NCBI RefSeq assembly: GCF_030269545.1
Contig: NZ_BSTN01000009.1
Location: 184,363 to 248,362, forward strand
Length of the DNA stretch: 64,000 nucleotides
Direction of reading: 5' to 3'
Origin: Actinomadura sp. NBRC 104425
Lineage (GTDB): Bacteria > Actinomycetota > Actinomycetes > Streptosporangiales > Streptosporangiaceae
Shown: positions 15,874 to 25,544 of the stretch, piece by piece
Layout of the letters: each line of letters begins with the position of its first letter
Numbering within the stretch: position 1 is the stretch's first letter
Notes under the pieces: generated by a model
What the model saw: only the letters and a program-made list of their open reading frames with translations
What the model was told of the DNA's origin: nothing
Database searches by the model: none
Program-made: the position numbers and the translations under genes

Positions 15874-16773
15874 GTGGACATCATCGGCCGCGCGGAATGG
15901 GGCGCCCGCGCCCCGCGCTCCCGTACCACCACCACGTGGTCGCGGCGGACCGAGTTCATCGTGCACTACTCCGAGGGCCCCACCACCCAGACCCCCCGCC
16001 AGATCCAGGACCACCACATGGACTCCAACGGGTGGGCAGACATCGGCTACAACTTCCTGGTCGACGTCATGGGCCGGATCTACGAGGGCCGCGGCTGGCT
16101 GGTCGTCGGCGCGCACGCCACCGGCCACAACACCTCGGGCATCGGCGTGTGCATGATCGGCCGCAATGGAGACGCCACCACCGCCGCCGAGAACGCGATC
16201 CGGTGGCTGTACGACGAGGCGGTCCGACGCGCGGGCCGGTCGCTGAAGAAGCTGGGGCACCGCGACGTCACCGCGACCTCGTGCCCGGGTGACCAGTTGT
16301 ACGCGTGGGTGCGGGCAGGGATGCCCGCCGGATCCAACCAGGAGGACGACATGCCCGTGTACGTGTCCGTCGGAGTCACCGACGCCCAGTCCCTGCCGCC
16401 CGAAACCTGGACGACGGTCGACTGGCCCAAGGAGTACGCCGACTCCGCGCACCACCACTGGAACCGGGGCGGCCCCAGCCTCGTGCACGGCCCGGCCCGC
16501 TACTCCCTGACCGCCAACGTCCGCATCAAGGGGCTGCCCGCCGGGACGGAGCTGCAGGCCCGCGCCATCGAGCGGCGCGAGTCGGACGGCGAGATCGAGG
16601 CCGGTCCCATCGCCGAGTACGTCGCCAGCGAGGGCGACACGTTCGTGCACTACGCGCTCCCGGCGGACACCGTCGGGACGGGCCGGCGGGTGCGGTTCCA
16701 GGTCATCCACTACGGCACGCAGACCGCCCAGATCACCGGCGGGTCCGCCAAGGTGCTCATCTGGGAGCAGTAG
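15874..16773 (+). CDS. N-acetylmuramoyl-L-alanine amidase (PGRP/amidase_2) without signal peptide
   Basis: The 299-residue protein has an amidase_2 domain in residues 1-150: IIGRAEWGARAP at the start, the first zinc His in FIVHYSEGP, IGYNFLVDVMGRIYEGRGW, and the remaining ligands in GHRDVTATSCPGD (His and Cys). It should cleave the lactyl-amide bond of peptidoglycan. Residues about 165-299 form a beta-rich C-terminal domain of unknown type (HHHWNRGGPSLVHGPARYSL). GTG 15874 has GGGAGG just upstream and the domain begins at residue 2, so there is no room for a signal peptide or membrane anchor. That is the layout of phage endolysins or of intracellularly stored hydrolases; no holin or phage gene is nearby. 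Confidence 0.85.
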   Translation: MDIIGRAEWGARAPRSRTTTTWSRRTEFIVHYSEGPTTQTPRQIQDHHMDSNGWADIGYNFLVDVMGRIYEGRGWLVVGAHATGHNTSGIGVCMIGRNGDATTAAENAIRWLYDEAVRRAGRSLKKLGHRDVTATSCPGDQLYAWVRAGMPAGSNQEDDMPVYVSVGVTDAQSLPPETWTTVDWPKEYADSAHHHWNRGGPSLVHGPARYSLTANVRIKGLPAGTELQARAIERRESDGEIEAGPIAEYVASEGDTFVHYALPADTVGTGRRVRFQVIHYGTQTAQITGGSAKVLIWEQ

Positions 16774-16792
16774 GCCCCGCCCGGGCCGCCTC

Positions 16793-16862
16793 ATAAGGCG
16801 CCTGGGGACGCGTAAGACGTCCTGGGCGCGGCTAAGGCGGCGGCGGGCCGCACGGATAAGGC
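16793..16862. repeat. Four spaced TAAGGCG-type direct repeats
   Basis: ATAAGGCG (16793), GTAAGACG (16812), CTAAGGCG (16832) and ATAAGGCG (16855) recur at 19-23 base intervals, about two helical turns apart, between the amidase stop and the 34-residue ORF. They could be a regulator-binding array or the remains of a short tandem repeat. Confidence 0.45.
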
Positions 16863-16951
16863 GTCGTCCCGATGCGGCGCGTACGGCCTTAGCGCGAACC
16901 TCGAACATACCGGGCCGGGAAGGCCGGCCCGCGGAACCGAGGAGAGCGCGA

Positions 16952-17056
16952 ATGCTGCACCACGACGTGGCCAGGGCCATCGCCGCCGAGCGCGTACGGC
17001 GCCTGCAGGCCGAGGCCAAGGCCGCCCGCCAGGCCGCCGAGGCGCGCAAGCGGTGA
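16952..17056 (+). CDS. Small 34-residue basic helical protein
   Basis: ATG 16952 opens a 35-codon frame ending in TGA 17054-17056. It is preceded by GAGGAG (16939-16944) at about 7 bases, which is a good ribosome site. The product starts MLHHDVARAIAAERVRRLQ and continues as an Ala/Arg/Glu-rich amphipathic helix ending in EARKR. I recall short actinomycete proteins of the same look near oxidoreductases, but no function is known to me. The codons are GC-rich at third positions, as in real genes here. A terminator-type hairpin follows 50 bases on. Confidence 0.55.
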   Translation: MLHHDVARAIAAERVRRLQAEAKAARQAAEARKR

Positions 17057-17105
17057 GCCGTGGGCAGGCGCGGCCGTCCCCCCGGAAAGGCTGCCGCTCC
17101 GGCCG

Positions 17106-17144
17106 ACGCCCCCGCCCGGTCCCCGCAAGGACCGGCGGGGGCGT
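17106..17144. terminator. Bidirectional hairpin between small ORF and GMC gene
   Basis: The arms 17106-17122 and 17129-17144 pair over about 16 bp with one bulged C, around a short CCGCAA-type loop. The stem is followed by TTCTC. It lies between the convergent small ORF (+) and the GMC oxidoreductase (-). Confidence 0.7.
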
Positions 17145-17153
17145 TCTCGCGTC

Positions 17154-18743
17154 TCAGGGTGTGACCGGGTCCAGGGGGGTGCGGCCCCGGATGAGGTCGG
17201 CGGCGCGTTCGGCGATGGCGATGGTGGGGGCGTTGGTGTTGCCGCGCGGCACCGACGGCATGACCGAGGCGTCCACCACACGCAGGCCCTCCACACCGCG
17301 CACCCGCAGTTCGAGGTCGCAGACGGCGCCGTCGCCGCCCATGGCACAGGTGCTCGTCGGATGGAACAGCGTGGCGACCTGGCGCCGCACGAACTCGGCC
17401 AGCGCCTCGTCGCCGGACACCTGCTCGCCCGGGGCGAACTCGCCGCCCACCAGCGCGGCCAGCGGCCCGGTCGCGGCGATCTCCCGGGCCTGGCGGATCC
17501 CCGCCACCAGCACGTCCAGGTCGGCCTTGTCGGCCAGGTAGGCCGGGTCGATGAGCGGCTTGGCGTACGGGCTGGCCGACCGCAGCCGCAGCGAACCCCG
17601 GCTGCCCACCGCGATCGCGGTGACCAGCACCGACACCACCCGCTGCCGGGCCTCCGTCAGCCCCTGGTCCACCAGGGGCGTGGGCAGCACGTGGTACTGC
17701 AGGTCGGGGGCGGGCAGGCCCTCGACCGTGCGGACGAAACCGCCCGCCTCGGCGACGTTGGAGGCGTACGGGCCGCGCCCCAGCGCCTGCCACAGCGCGA
17801 GGCTGCCGGTGCCCGCCATTTCCCACAGCGCCTTGTTGCGGGGCGCGGCGAACATGACGTTCACGTACGGGTGGTCCTGGAGGCCCTGCCCGACCGGGGA
17901 GTCGGCCACCACGTCGATGCCGTGGGCGCGCAGATGGTCTGCCGGGCCCACGCCGGACAGCATCAGCAGCTGCGGGCTGTTGACCGAGCCCCCCGACAGC
18001 ACGACCTCGGCCTCGGCCCGGACGTCGACGAGCTCCCCGCGCCGCTCGTACCGCACCCCTGCGGCGCGTCCGTTCTCGATGAGGATCCGGTGCGCCAGCG
18101 CGTCCGTCACCACGGTGAGGTTGGGACGCGCCATGGCCGGGCGCAGGTACGCGTCGGCGGTGGACCAGCGCCGCCCCCGCTTGTGGGTGACCTGGTAGAA
18201 GCCGACGCCGTCCTGCTCGGGCCCGTTGAAGTCGCCGTTGGCGGCCAGCCCGTACGCCTTGGCCGACTGCACCCACGCCGTGGTGAGCGGATGCTTGTAC
18301 CGCAGGTCCTCCACGCGCAGCGGCCCGCCCACCCCGTGGTAGGGGGACTGCCCGCGCTGCTGGTCCTCGGCCCGCAGGAAGTACGGCAGCAGGTCGGCGT
18401 ACCCCCAGCCCGTGCAGCCGTAGGAGTCGCGCCAGGTGTCGTAGTCGTACCGGTGGCCGCGGATGTAGATCATCGCGTTGGTGGACGAGCTGCCGCCCAG
18501 GGTGCGTCCGCGCGGCCAGTACACGCTGCGTCCGGCGGCGTGCTCCTGCGGGACGGTCCCGTAGTCCCAGTCGTAGGGCCCCCGGGCCAGCGTGGCGATC
18601 GCCGCCGGAATGTGGATCTCCGGGGCGTCGTCGGGCGGCCCCGCCTCCAGCAGCAGCACCCGGGTGCCGGGGTTCTCGCTGAGCCGGGCGGCCAGCACGC
18701 ATCCCGCGCTGCCCGCGCCCACGATGATGTAGTCGTACACCAT
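17154..18743 (-). CDS. GMC family oxidoreductase (choline dehydrogenase-like)
   Basis: The 529-residue flavoenzyme oxidises an alcohol with FAD. Seen in order: the Rossmann ADP-binding motif IIVGAGSAGCVLAARL (residues 6-21), LLEAGP, the GMC signature WPRGRTLGGSSSTNAMIYIRG in part, the second signature GSVNSPQLLMLSGVGP, and the C-terminal active site HPTSTCAMG with the catalytic His, then VDASVMPSVPRGNTN. The length fits the choline/alcohol dehydrogenase branch. The substrate is not decidable: no betaine aldehyde dehydrogenase sits in the same operon, though an aldehyde dehydrogenase lies 1.4 kb away on the other strand. GGAGG precedes the ATG. Confidence 0.9.
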   Translation of the reverse strand: MVYDYIIVGAGSAGCVLAARLSENPGTRVLLLEAGPPDDAPEIHIPAAIATLARGPYDWDYGTVPQEHAAGRSVYWPRGRTLGGSSSTNAMIYIRGHRYDYDTWRDSYGCTGWGYADLLPYFLRAEDQQRGQSPYHGVGGPLRVEDLRYKHPLTTAWVQSAKAYGLAANGDFNGPEQDGVGFYQVTHKRGRRWSTADAYLRPAMARPNLTVVTDALAHRILIENGRAAGVRYERRGELVDVRAEAEVVLSGGSVNSPQLLMLSGVGPADHLRAHGIDVVADSPVGQGLQDHPYVNVMFAAPRNKALWEMAGTGSLALWQALGRGPYASNVAEAGGFVRTVEGLPAPDLQYHVLPTPLVDQGLTEARQRVVSVLVTAIAVGSRGSLRLRSASPYAKPLIDPAYLADKADLDVLVAGIRQAREIAATGPLAALVGGEFAPGEQVSGDEALAEFVRRQVATLFHPTSTCAMGGDGAVCDLELRVRGVEGLRVVDASVMPSVPRGNTNAPTIAIAERAADLIRGRTPLDPVTP

Positions 18744-18815
18744 TGGCGCCTCCGGTACGGGGGTCTCGGCGGGGGGCGTCCCTAAGAGACACCTCGCACC
18801 CTACCGAGCGCTCGT

Positions 18816-18891
18816 CCACGGCTTGAGGCGAGGGCCACGGCTTGAGGCGAGGGCCACGGCTTGAGGCGAGGGCCACGGCTTAGTGTGAGGG
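18816..18891. repeat. 19-bp tandem repeats upstream of cobalamin adenosyltransferase
   Basis: Three identical copies of CCACGGCTTGAGGCGAGGG (18816-18834, 18835-18853, 18854-18872) are followed by a diverged fourth copy (18873-18891) that ends directly at the ATG of the adenosyltransferase. Each unit contains a GAGGCGAGGG word resembling a ribosome site. The repeats lie in the gap between divergent genes and may include their promoters. Confidence 0.9.
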
Positions 18892-18892
18892 C

Positions 18893-19543
18893 ATGGCGAA
18901 GAACAGGGAGACCCCCGTCGTGCTGTCCCGCATCTACACCCGGACGGGCGACGACGGCACCACCGCCCTCGGCGACGGGTCGCGCACCCGCAAGACCGAC
19001 CCGCGGCTGGCGGCCTACGCCGACGTGGAGGAGGCCAATGCGGCCATCGGCGTGGCGCTGGCGATGGGCGGCCTGCCCGAACCGATCAAGGCGCTGCTGA
19101 CCCGGGTGCAGAACGACTTGTTCGACGTCGGCGCCGACCTGTGCGCCCCTGTGACGCCGAATCCGCCGTATCCGCCGCTGCGGGTGGACTCCACCTACAT
19201 CGACCGCCTGGAGGCCGCCTGCGACGAGCACAACGCCGAACTGCCGCCGCTGCGCAGCTTCGTCCTCCCCGGAGGGACGCCCGGCGCGGCGCTGCTGCAC
19301 GTCGCCCGCACGGTGACGCGGCGCGCCGAGCGCTCGGCGTGGGCGGCGATCGAGGCGCACGGCGCCGCCCCCGCCGCCTCCCCTTCCGGCGAGGGCGCCG
19401 ACGCTTCCGGCGCGGTCGAGGGCGGCGTGAACCCGCTGACGGCGCGCTACCTCAACCGCCTGTCGGACCTGCTGTTCATCCTCTGCCGCGTCGCCAACGC
19501 CGAGCACGGCGACGTCCTGTGGAAGCCCGGCGGCGAACGCTGA
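18893..19543 (+). CDS. Cob(I)yrinic acid a,c-diamide adenosyltransferase, PduO type
   Basis: The 216-residue enzyme transfers the adenosyl group of ATP to cob(I)alamin, making the cofactor of methylmalonyl-CoA mutase. Family motifs are the N-terminal ATP loop (IYTRTGDDGTTALGDGSR), DVEEANAAIG, QNDLFDVGADL, FVLPGGTPGAALLHVARTVTRRAER and the C-terminal LNRLSDLLFILCRVAN. Compared with the usual form it has an extra Ala/Ser/Gly-rich loop of about 20 residues (from about 163) before NPLTARYLNR. ATG 18893 follows GTGAGGG closely. It fits functionally with the epimerase at the left edge. Confidence 0.9.
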   Translation: MAKNRETPVVLSRIYTRTGDDGTTALGDGSRTRKTDPRLAAYADVEEANAAIGVALAMGGLPEPIKALLTRVQNDLFDVGADLCAPVTPNPPYPPLRVDSTYIDRLEAACDEHNAELPPLRSFVLPGGTPGAALLHVARTVTRRAERSAWAAIEAHGAAPAASPSGEGADASGAVEGGVNPLTARYLNRLSDLLFILCRVANAEHGDVLWKPGGER

Positions 19544-19564
19544 CCTCCCGCCGGGCACGCCGGG

Positions 19565-19622
19565 GGTGGGGTTAGCCCCACCATGAGGACGGCGGGCCGC
19601 CTCCTGGTAGCGGCCCCGTCCT
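19565..19622 (+). terminator. Two consecutive hairpins after the adenosyltransferase
   Basis: GGTGGGG (19565-19571) pairs with CCCCACC (19576-19582) around a TTAG loop. Right after it, 19586-19600 pairs with 19610-19622 over about 13 bp with a 2-base bulge. Together they make a likely terminator before the lipoprotein gene. Confidence 0.65.
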
Positions 19623-19678
19623 CCGGGCGATGCTGAAGCTCGACGGGGATTCGACCACCGACGGGCGGGAGACGACGA

Positions 19679-20617
19679 GTGAACACCCTCACGACCGTGG
19701 CGCTGGCGACAGGGGCCGCCGCGGCCGCCGCGCTCGCACTGACGGGCTGCTCCGTGGACTTCGGCACCCACCGGGAGACCCGGTCCTACGACGTCCGCGA
19801 CGCCGTCACCGCGGTCAAGCTGGAGTCCGGCAACGGCCGTGTCGAGATCGTCGGCTCCGACTCCCCCGGCGTCCACGTGCAGGAGCGGCTGCGCTGGTCG
19901 AACTCGCGGAACAAGCCGAACCCCCGGCACTTGGTCGCGGGCGGCACGCTGACGCTCGGCGCCTCCTGCGGCCGCACGGTGCTGGGCCCCGGCGCCTGCG
20001 GGATCACCTACCGGCTGCGGGTGCCGCGCGGCCTCGCCGTGCAGGTGACCACCGACGAGGGCGCCATCGAGGCGACCGGCCTCGGCGGACGCCTGACCCT
20101 GCGCACCGACAACGGCTCGATCACCGCACGCGATCTGCGCGCCTCCGCCCTGTCGGCGCGCACCGCCGACGGGCCCATCCGGATCGGGGGCCGGGCCGAC
20201 ACCGCCGACCTCAGCACCGACACCGGCCGGATCAGCGCCACCGGGCTGCGCGCCGTACGCCTCACCGCGCGCACCGCCGACGGCCCCATCCGGCTCACCG
20301 GCCGCGCCGACACCGCCGACCTCAGCACCGACACCGGCGGGATCGACGCCACCGAGCTGAGCGCGCGGCGGCTGGACGCGCGCACCAACGACGGCGGCGT
20401 GCGGATCGCCCTGGCCTCGCCGCCCGACAGCGTGCGGGCCCGCACCGACAGCGGCCAGATCAGGCTGGCCCTGCCCGCCGGGCAGTCCTACGCGATCACG
20501 ATGGACAACGAGAGCGGCGAGCGCCGGATCGAGTCCGGCGTGCACAACGACAGCCGCTCGCCCCGCCAGGTGGACCTGAGGACCGGCGACGGCCGCATCG
20601 TCGTCTCCGCCGCGTAG
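19679..20617 (+). CDS. DUF4097 family lipoprotein
   Basis: The 312-residue protein starts with a hydrophobic Ala-rich segment ending in a lipobox (ALTGC, Cys24), so it is probably a lipoprotein on the outer face of the membrane. The rest is a DUF4097 adhesin-type beta-helix with imperfect repeats. Two copies of about 34 residues around ARTADGPIR..GRADTADLSTDTG are almost identical, also at DNA level (20155-20225 and 20265-20340). GTG 19679 has GGGAG upstream. The signal lacks the usual Lys/Arg at its N-terminus, which leaves the start slightly uncertain. Function unknown; related proteins often lie near anti-sigma or two-component genes, which is not the case here. Confidence 0.8.
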   Translation: MNTLTTVALATGAAAAAALALTGCSVDFGTHRETRSYDVRDAVTAVKLESGNGRVEIVGSDSPGVHVQERLRWSNSRNKPNPRHLVAGGTLTLGASCGRTVLGPGACGITYRLRVPRGLAVQVTTDEGAIEATGLGGRLTLRTDNGSITARDLRASALSARTADGPIRIGGRADTADLSTDTGRISATGLRAVRLTARTADGPIRLTGRADTADLSTDTGGIDATELSARRLDARTNDGGVRIALASPPDSVRARTDSGQIRLALPAGQSYAITMDNESGERRIESGVHNDSRSPRQVDLRTGDGRIVVSAA

Positions 20618-20654
20618 GCGCCCGGACGCCCGGCCCGCCGACGCGGGACGGGCG

Positions 20655-22196
20655 TCAGCGCGTCCACCGCAGGCCGCCGTCCGGCCCCCACGTCACCGAA
20701 TCGGCGGCGCGGCCGGAGACCGTCCGCCGGCTGGCCCTCTTGACCGGCAGCGGTCCGGCCGCCAGCCGCTGCGTGACGTGTGCCGCGCCGTCGACGTTGG
20801 TGTCCAGCAGCCGCATGTCGACGTTCGCGACGGTGTCGCAGGCCGCGTGATAGCAGGGGTCGTACGGCTTGCCCGCGGTGCCGCCGAACGTCGCGGCCTC
20901 CGCGGCCGTTTTGACCTGTTCGGCGCCGGTGGCCATGCCGCCCGCCGGAATGCCGCGCACGACGAACGGCCCGTAGTCGGAACGCCCGTCGAAGGCCTGC
21001 TCGGCCGTCGGCAGCCGCCGCGCCGCGAAGTAGTCGCGGAACAGCCTCTCGATCCGCGCCGACCCCGGCGGCGGCGCGAACTCCTCGACCGGCGTGCCGC
21101 CCGAGGCGTCTCCGTCGTACACCCCGCGCACGCCGTTGGGCGAGCCGAGCATGTCGAAGTTGAGGACGGCGCCGATCCGGGCGCGGTCGGCGGCGGGCAG
21201 CGTCCGGACGTAGTGGTCGGAACCGCGCAGCCCGTCCTCCTCCGCGCCCCACCACGCGAACCGCACCCGGTTCCGCCGCGCCCCGGCGGGCAGCGCGCCG
21301 AACCGTTCGGCCACCGCGAGCACCGCCGCCGCCCCCGTGGCGTTGTCGTTGATCCCCGGGCCCTTGCGGACGCTGTCCAGATGCGCCCCGACCACCACGA
21401 CGCGGCGCTCGTCGCCCCCGGGCGCGTCGGCGACGACGTTGACCGACCGCCGCTGGGTGTTGACGGTGTGGGCGGCGACCCGCAGCCGCAGCCGCCCGTC
21501 CGCCGCCGCCTTGACCAGCCGCACCCCGACAGCGTGGGACACCCCCAGCACCGGCAGTGTGAACGGCCGGCCCAGCGACCCCGCCAGGGCCTTCTTCGTC
21601 CCGGACACGTCGAAGATGACCACGGCCGACGCGCCGGCCGCCTGCGCGTTGGCCGCCTTGTCGGTGAACCGGCAGGTGCCGCGCTGCAGCAACGCGATCG
21701 CGCCCCGGGGGAAACCCTGGAAGTCGCCCGGTTCACACCCGCTCGTACCGGTTGCGCCCTCGGGCGGCACGTCGACGGCCACGGCCCGCGCGGTGACGTC
21801 CCCCGCCCCCGAGTACAGCATCGTCTGAAAGTCGCCGTCCGCCGTGAACTCCGCCCGCACCGGCTCGACCTGGGCGAACTCGGCGGCCCGGGTCTCCTCG
21901 AACAGGACGTAGCCGAACCGCTGCACCTGGGGTGCGTACCCGGCCCGCCGCAGCCGGCCCACCACGTACGCCACCGAGCGCTCCTCACCGGGGGTCTGCG
22001 CCGCCCGGTTGCCTCCGCTGCGCTCGGCGATCCGCTGGAACTCCGCCAGGTGACGGCGCACGTCCCCGATCGTCACCACATCCGCCGGGCCGCCGCGATC
22101 CGCGGGCTCGGCCGCGGCCCTCCCCGACAGCCCCGTCGCGGCCACGGCCAGCGCCACCGTCCCCCCGACGGCGCCCGACGCGGCGAGTTTGCGCAT
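20655..22196 (-). CDS. Secreted M28 family zinc aminopeptidase with PA domain
   Basis: The 513-residue protein has a signal peptide (MRKLAASGAVGGTVALAVAA, cleavage after about AAA at 33). A PA domain (about residues 130-245, ending near VSHAVGVRLVKAA) precedes the M28 catalytic domain. Zinc ligands and catalytic residues are visible: His and Asp in VVGAHLDSV and INDNATGAAA, the two Glu in WWGAEEDGLRGS, the Asp in GRSDYGPF and the last His in CYHAACDT. It resembles Streptomyces griseus aminopeptidase and aminopeptidase Y, which release N-terminal hydrophobic residues outside the cell. A short basic tail follows the catalytic domain. It converges on the DUF4097 gene. Confidence 0.9.
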   Translation of the reverse strand: MRKLAASGAVGGTVALAVAATGLSGRAAAEPADRGGPADVVTIGDVRRHLAEFQRIAERSGGNRAAQTPGEERSVAYVVGRLRRAGYAPQVQRFGYVLFEETRAAEFAQVEPVRAEFTADGDFQTMLYSGAGDVTARAVAVDVPPEGATGTSGCEPGDFQGFPRGAIALLQRGTCRFTDKAANAQAAGASAVVIFDVSGTKKALAGSLGRPFTLPVLGVSHAVGVRLVKAAADGRLRLRVAAHTVNTQRRSVNVVADAPGGDERRVVVVGAHLDSVRKGPGINDNATGAAAVLAVAERFGALPAGARRNRVRFAWWGAEEDGLRGSDHYVRTLPAADRARIGAVLNFDMLGSPNGVRGVYDGDASGGTPVEEFAPPPGSARIERLFRDYFAARRLPTAEQAFDGRSDYGPFVVRGIPAGGMATGAEQVKTAAEAATFGGTAGKPYDPCYHAACDTVANVDMRLLDTNVDGAAHVTQRLAAGPLPVKRASRRTVSGRAADSVTWGPDGGLRWTR

Positions 22197-22247
22197 GTGT
22201 CCCCCCGAACACGTGTCGCTCGATCCGGTCCGACGCCCGCCCCCGGG

Positions 22248-22709
22248 TCATTCGGACTGGTGGATGTCCACCGGGAAGCCCGGCGGCGCGGCCTCAAGCC
22301 AGGCCAGGAACCCCGTCAGCGCCGAAGCGCTCATCGCCAGCTCCACGGTGAGGTCCCCGTCGCGCACCTCGATGACGCCGGCGTCCGGCGGCAGCCCCGC
22401 GGCCTCCCCCGCCTCGGGCCGGCGCCGATTTGACACGACAAGGCCCCGGCGGTGGATCACCTGCCGGGGCCTGGTCCGCAAGCCGAAGACGCGGTGCCAG
22501 TGCAGCACGTCCCCGCGGTAACGGCCGATGCCCAGCCGCCACGGCCCGGGAGCGCCCTCCTCCGGTATCACCCGCAGGCTGCACTCCACCGTGCCGCCGC
22601 CGCGCACGAACAGCCAGCGGCGCACGGACACCACGGCGAACAGCAGCGCGACCAGCAGCGCGACCGCGGCGAGCGCCACGCCCGCATCCACTGCCAGCTG
22701 CCCGCCCAA
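22248..22709 (-). CDS. DUF2550 domain-containing membrane protein
   Basis: The 153-residue protein has one N-terminal membrane helix (residues about 9-28), a short basic stretch (VRRWLFVRGGG) and a cytoplasmic domain with DUF2550 features (TVECSLRV, GRYRGDVLHWHRVFGLRTRP). The same gene follows atpC in mycobacteria and Streptomyces, and here it starts 63 bases after atpC on the same strand, so it is probably the last gene of the atp operon. The start is a TTG at 22709 with a G-rich sequence before it, or a GTG at about 22691. The role is unknown. Confidence 0.8.
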   Translation of the reverse strand: MGGQLAVDAGVALAAVALLVALLFAVVSVRRWLFVRGGGTVECSLRVIPEEGAPGPWRLGIGRYRGDVLHWHRVFGLRTRPRQVIHRRGLVVSNRRRPEAGEAAGLPPDAGVIEVRDGDLTVELAMSASALTGFLAWLEAAPPGFPVDIHQSE

Positions 22710-22772
22710 CTACCCCCGCCGTTTCCGTGTCCGTCCAGTCGTCCGTGCGCCGCCCGGCACCTTTTCCGTTCG

Positions 22773-23162
22773 CTAGGCGTTCTGCCCCGCGGCGCGCAGC
22801 CGCGCCCGGGCCCGCCGCTCGGCCGTGGCGTCCGCGCCGCCCTCGGCCGACAGCGCCTCCTCCAGGGCCTGCTGGGCGGCCGCCACGTTCACCTCGGCGC
22901 CCAGCTCGGCCTGCTCGGCGAGGATGGACACCTCGTCGCCCGCGATGGAGAAGAAGCCGCTGCCCACCATGGCGGTGACCCACTCGCCGCCGTCGGCGGG
23001 CTCGATCTTCACCACGCTGCCGTCGAGCAGCACACCGAGCACCGGGGCGTGCCCGGGCAGGATGCCGAGCTGGCCCTCGATGGTCTGCGCGACCACCATT
23101 TTGGCCTCGCCGGACCACACCTCGCGCTCCGGCGAGACGAGCCCGACCTTCAAAGTCGCCAC
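22773..23162 (-). CDS. atpC: F1 ATP synthase subunit epsilon
   Basis: The 129-residue subunit has the N-terminal beta-sandwich (VGLVSPEREVWSGEAKMV, GQLGILPGHAPVLGVLLDGSV) and a C-terminal helical hairpin rich in Ala/Glu/Arg. In the enzyme it sits on the central stalk and can inhibit ATP hydrolysis through the helical tail. The GTG start has GGAGG about 10 bases upstream. It follows atpD after 42 bases. The family length is about 120-130. Confidence 0.95.
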   Translation of the reverse strand: MATLKVGLVSPEREVWSGEAKMVVAQTIEGQLGILPGHAPVLGVLLDGSVVKIEPADGGEWVTAMVGSGFFSIAGDEVSILAEQAELGAEVNVAAAQQALEEALSAEGGADATAERRARARLRAAGQNA

Positions 23163-23204
23163 CTGTTCATCCTCCGCGTCGAGCGGCCCCGCGCCGGGGA
23201 CCGG

Positions 23205-25537
<2,333 letters not shown>

Positions 25538-25544
25538 CGGTGCG

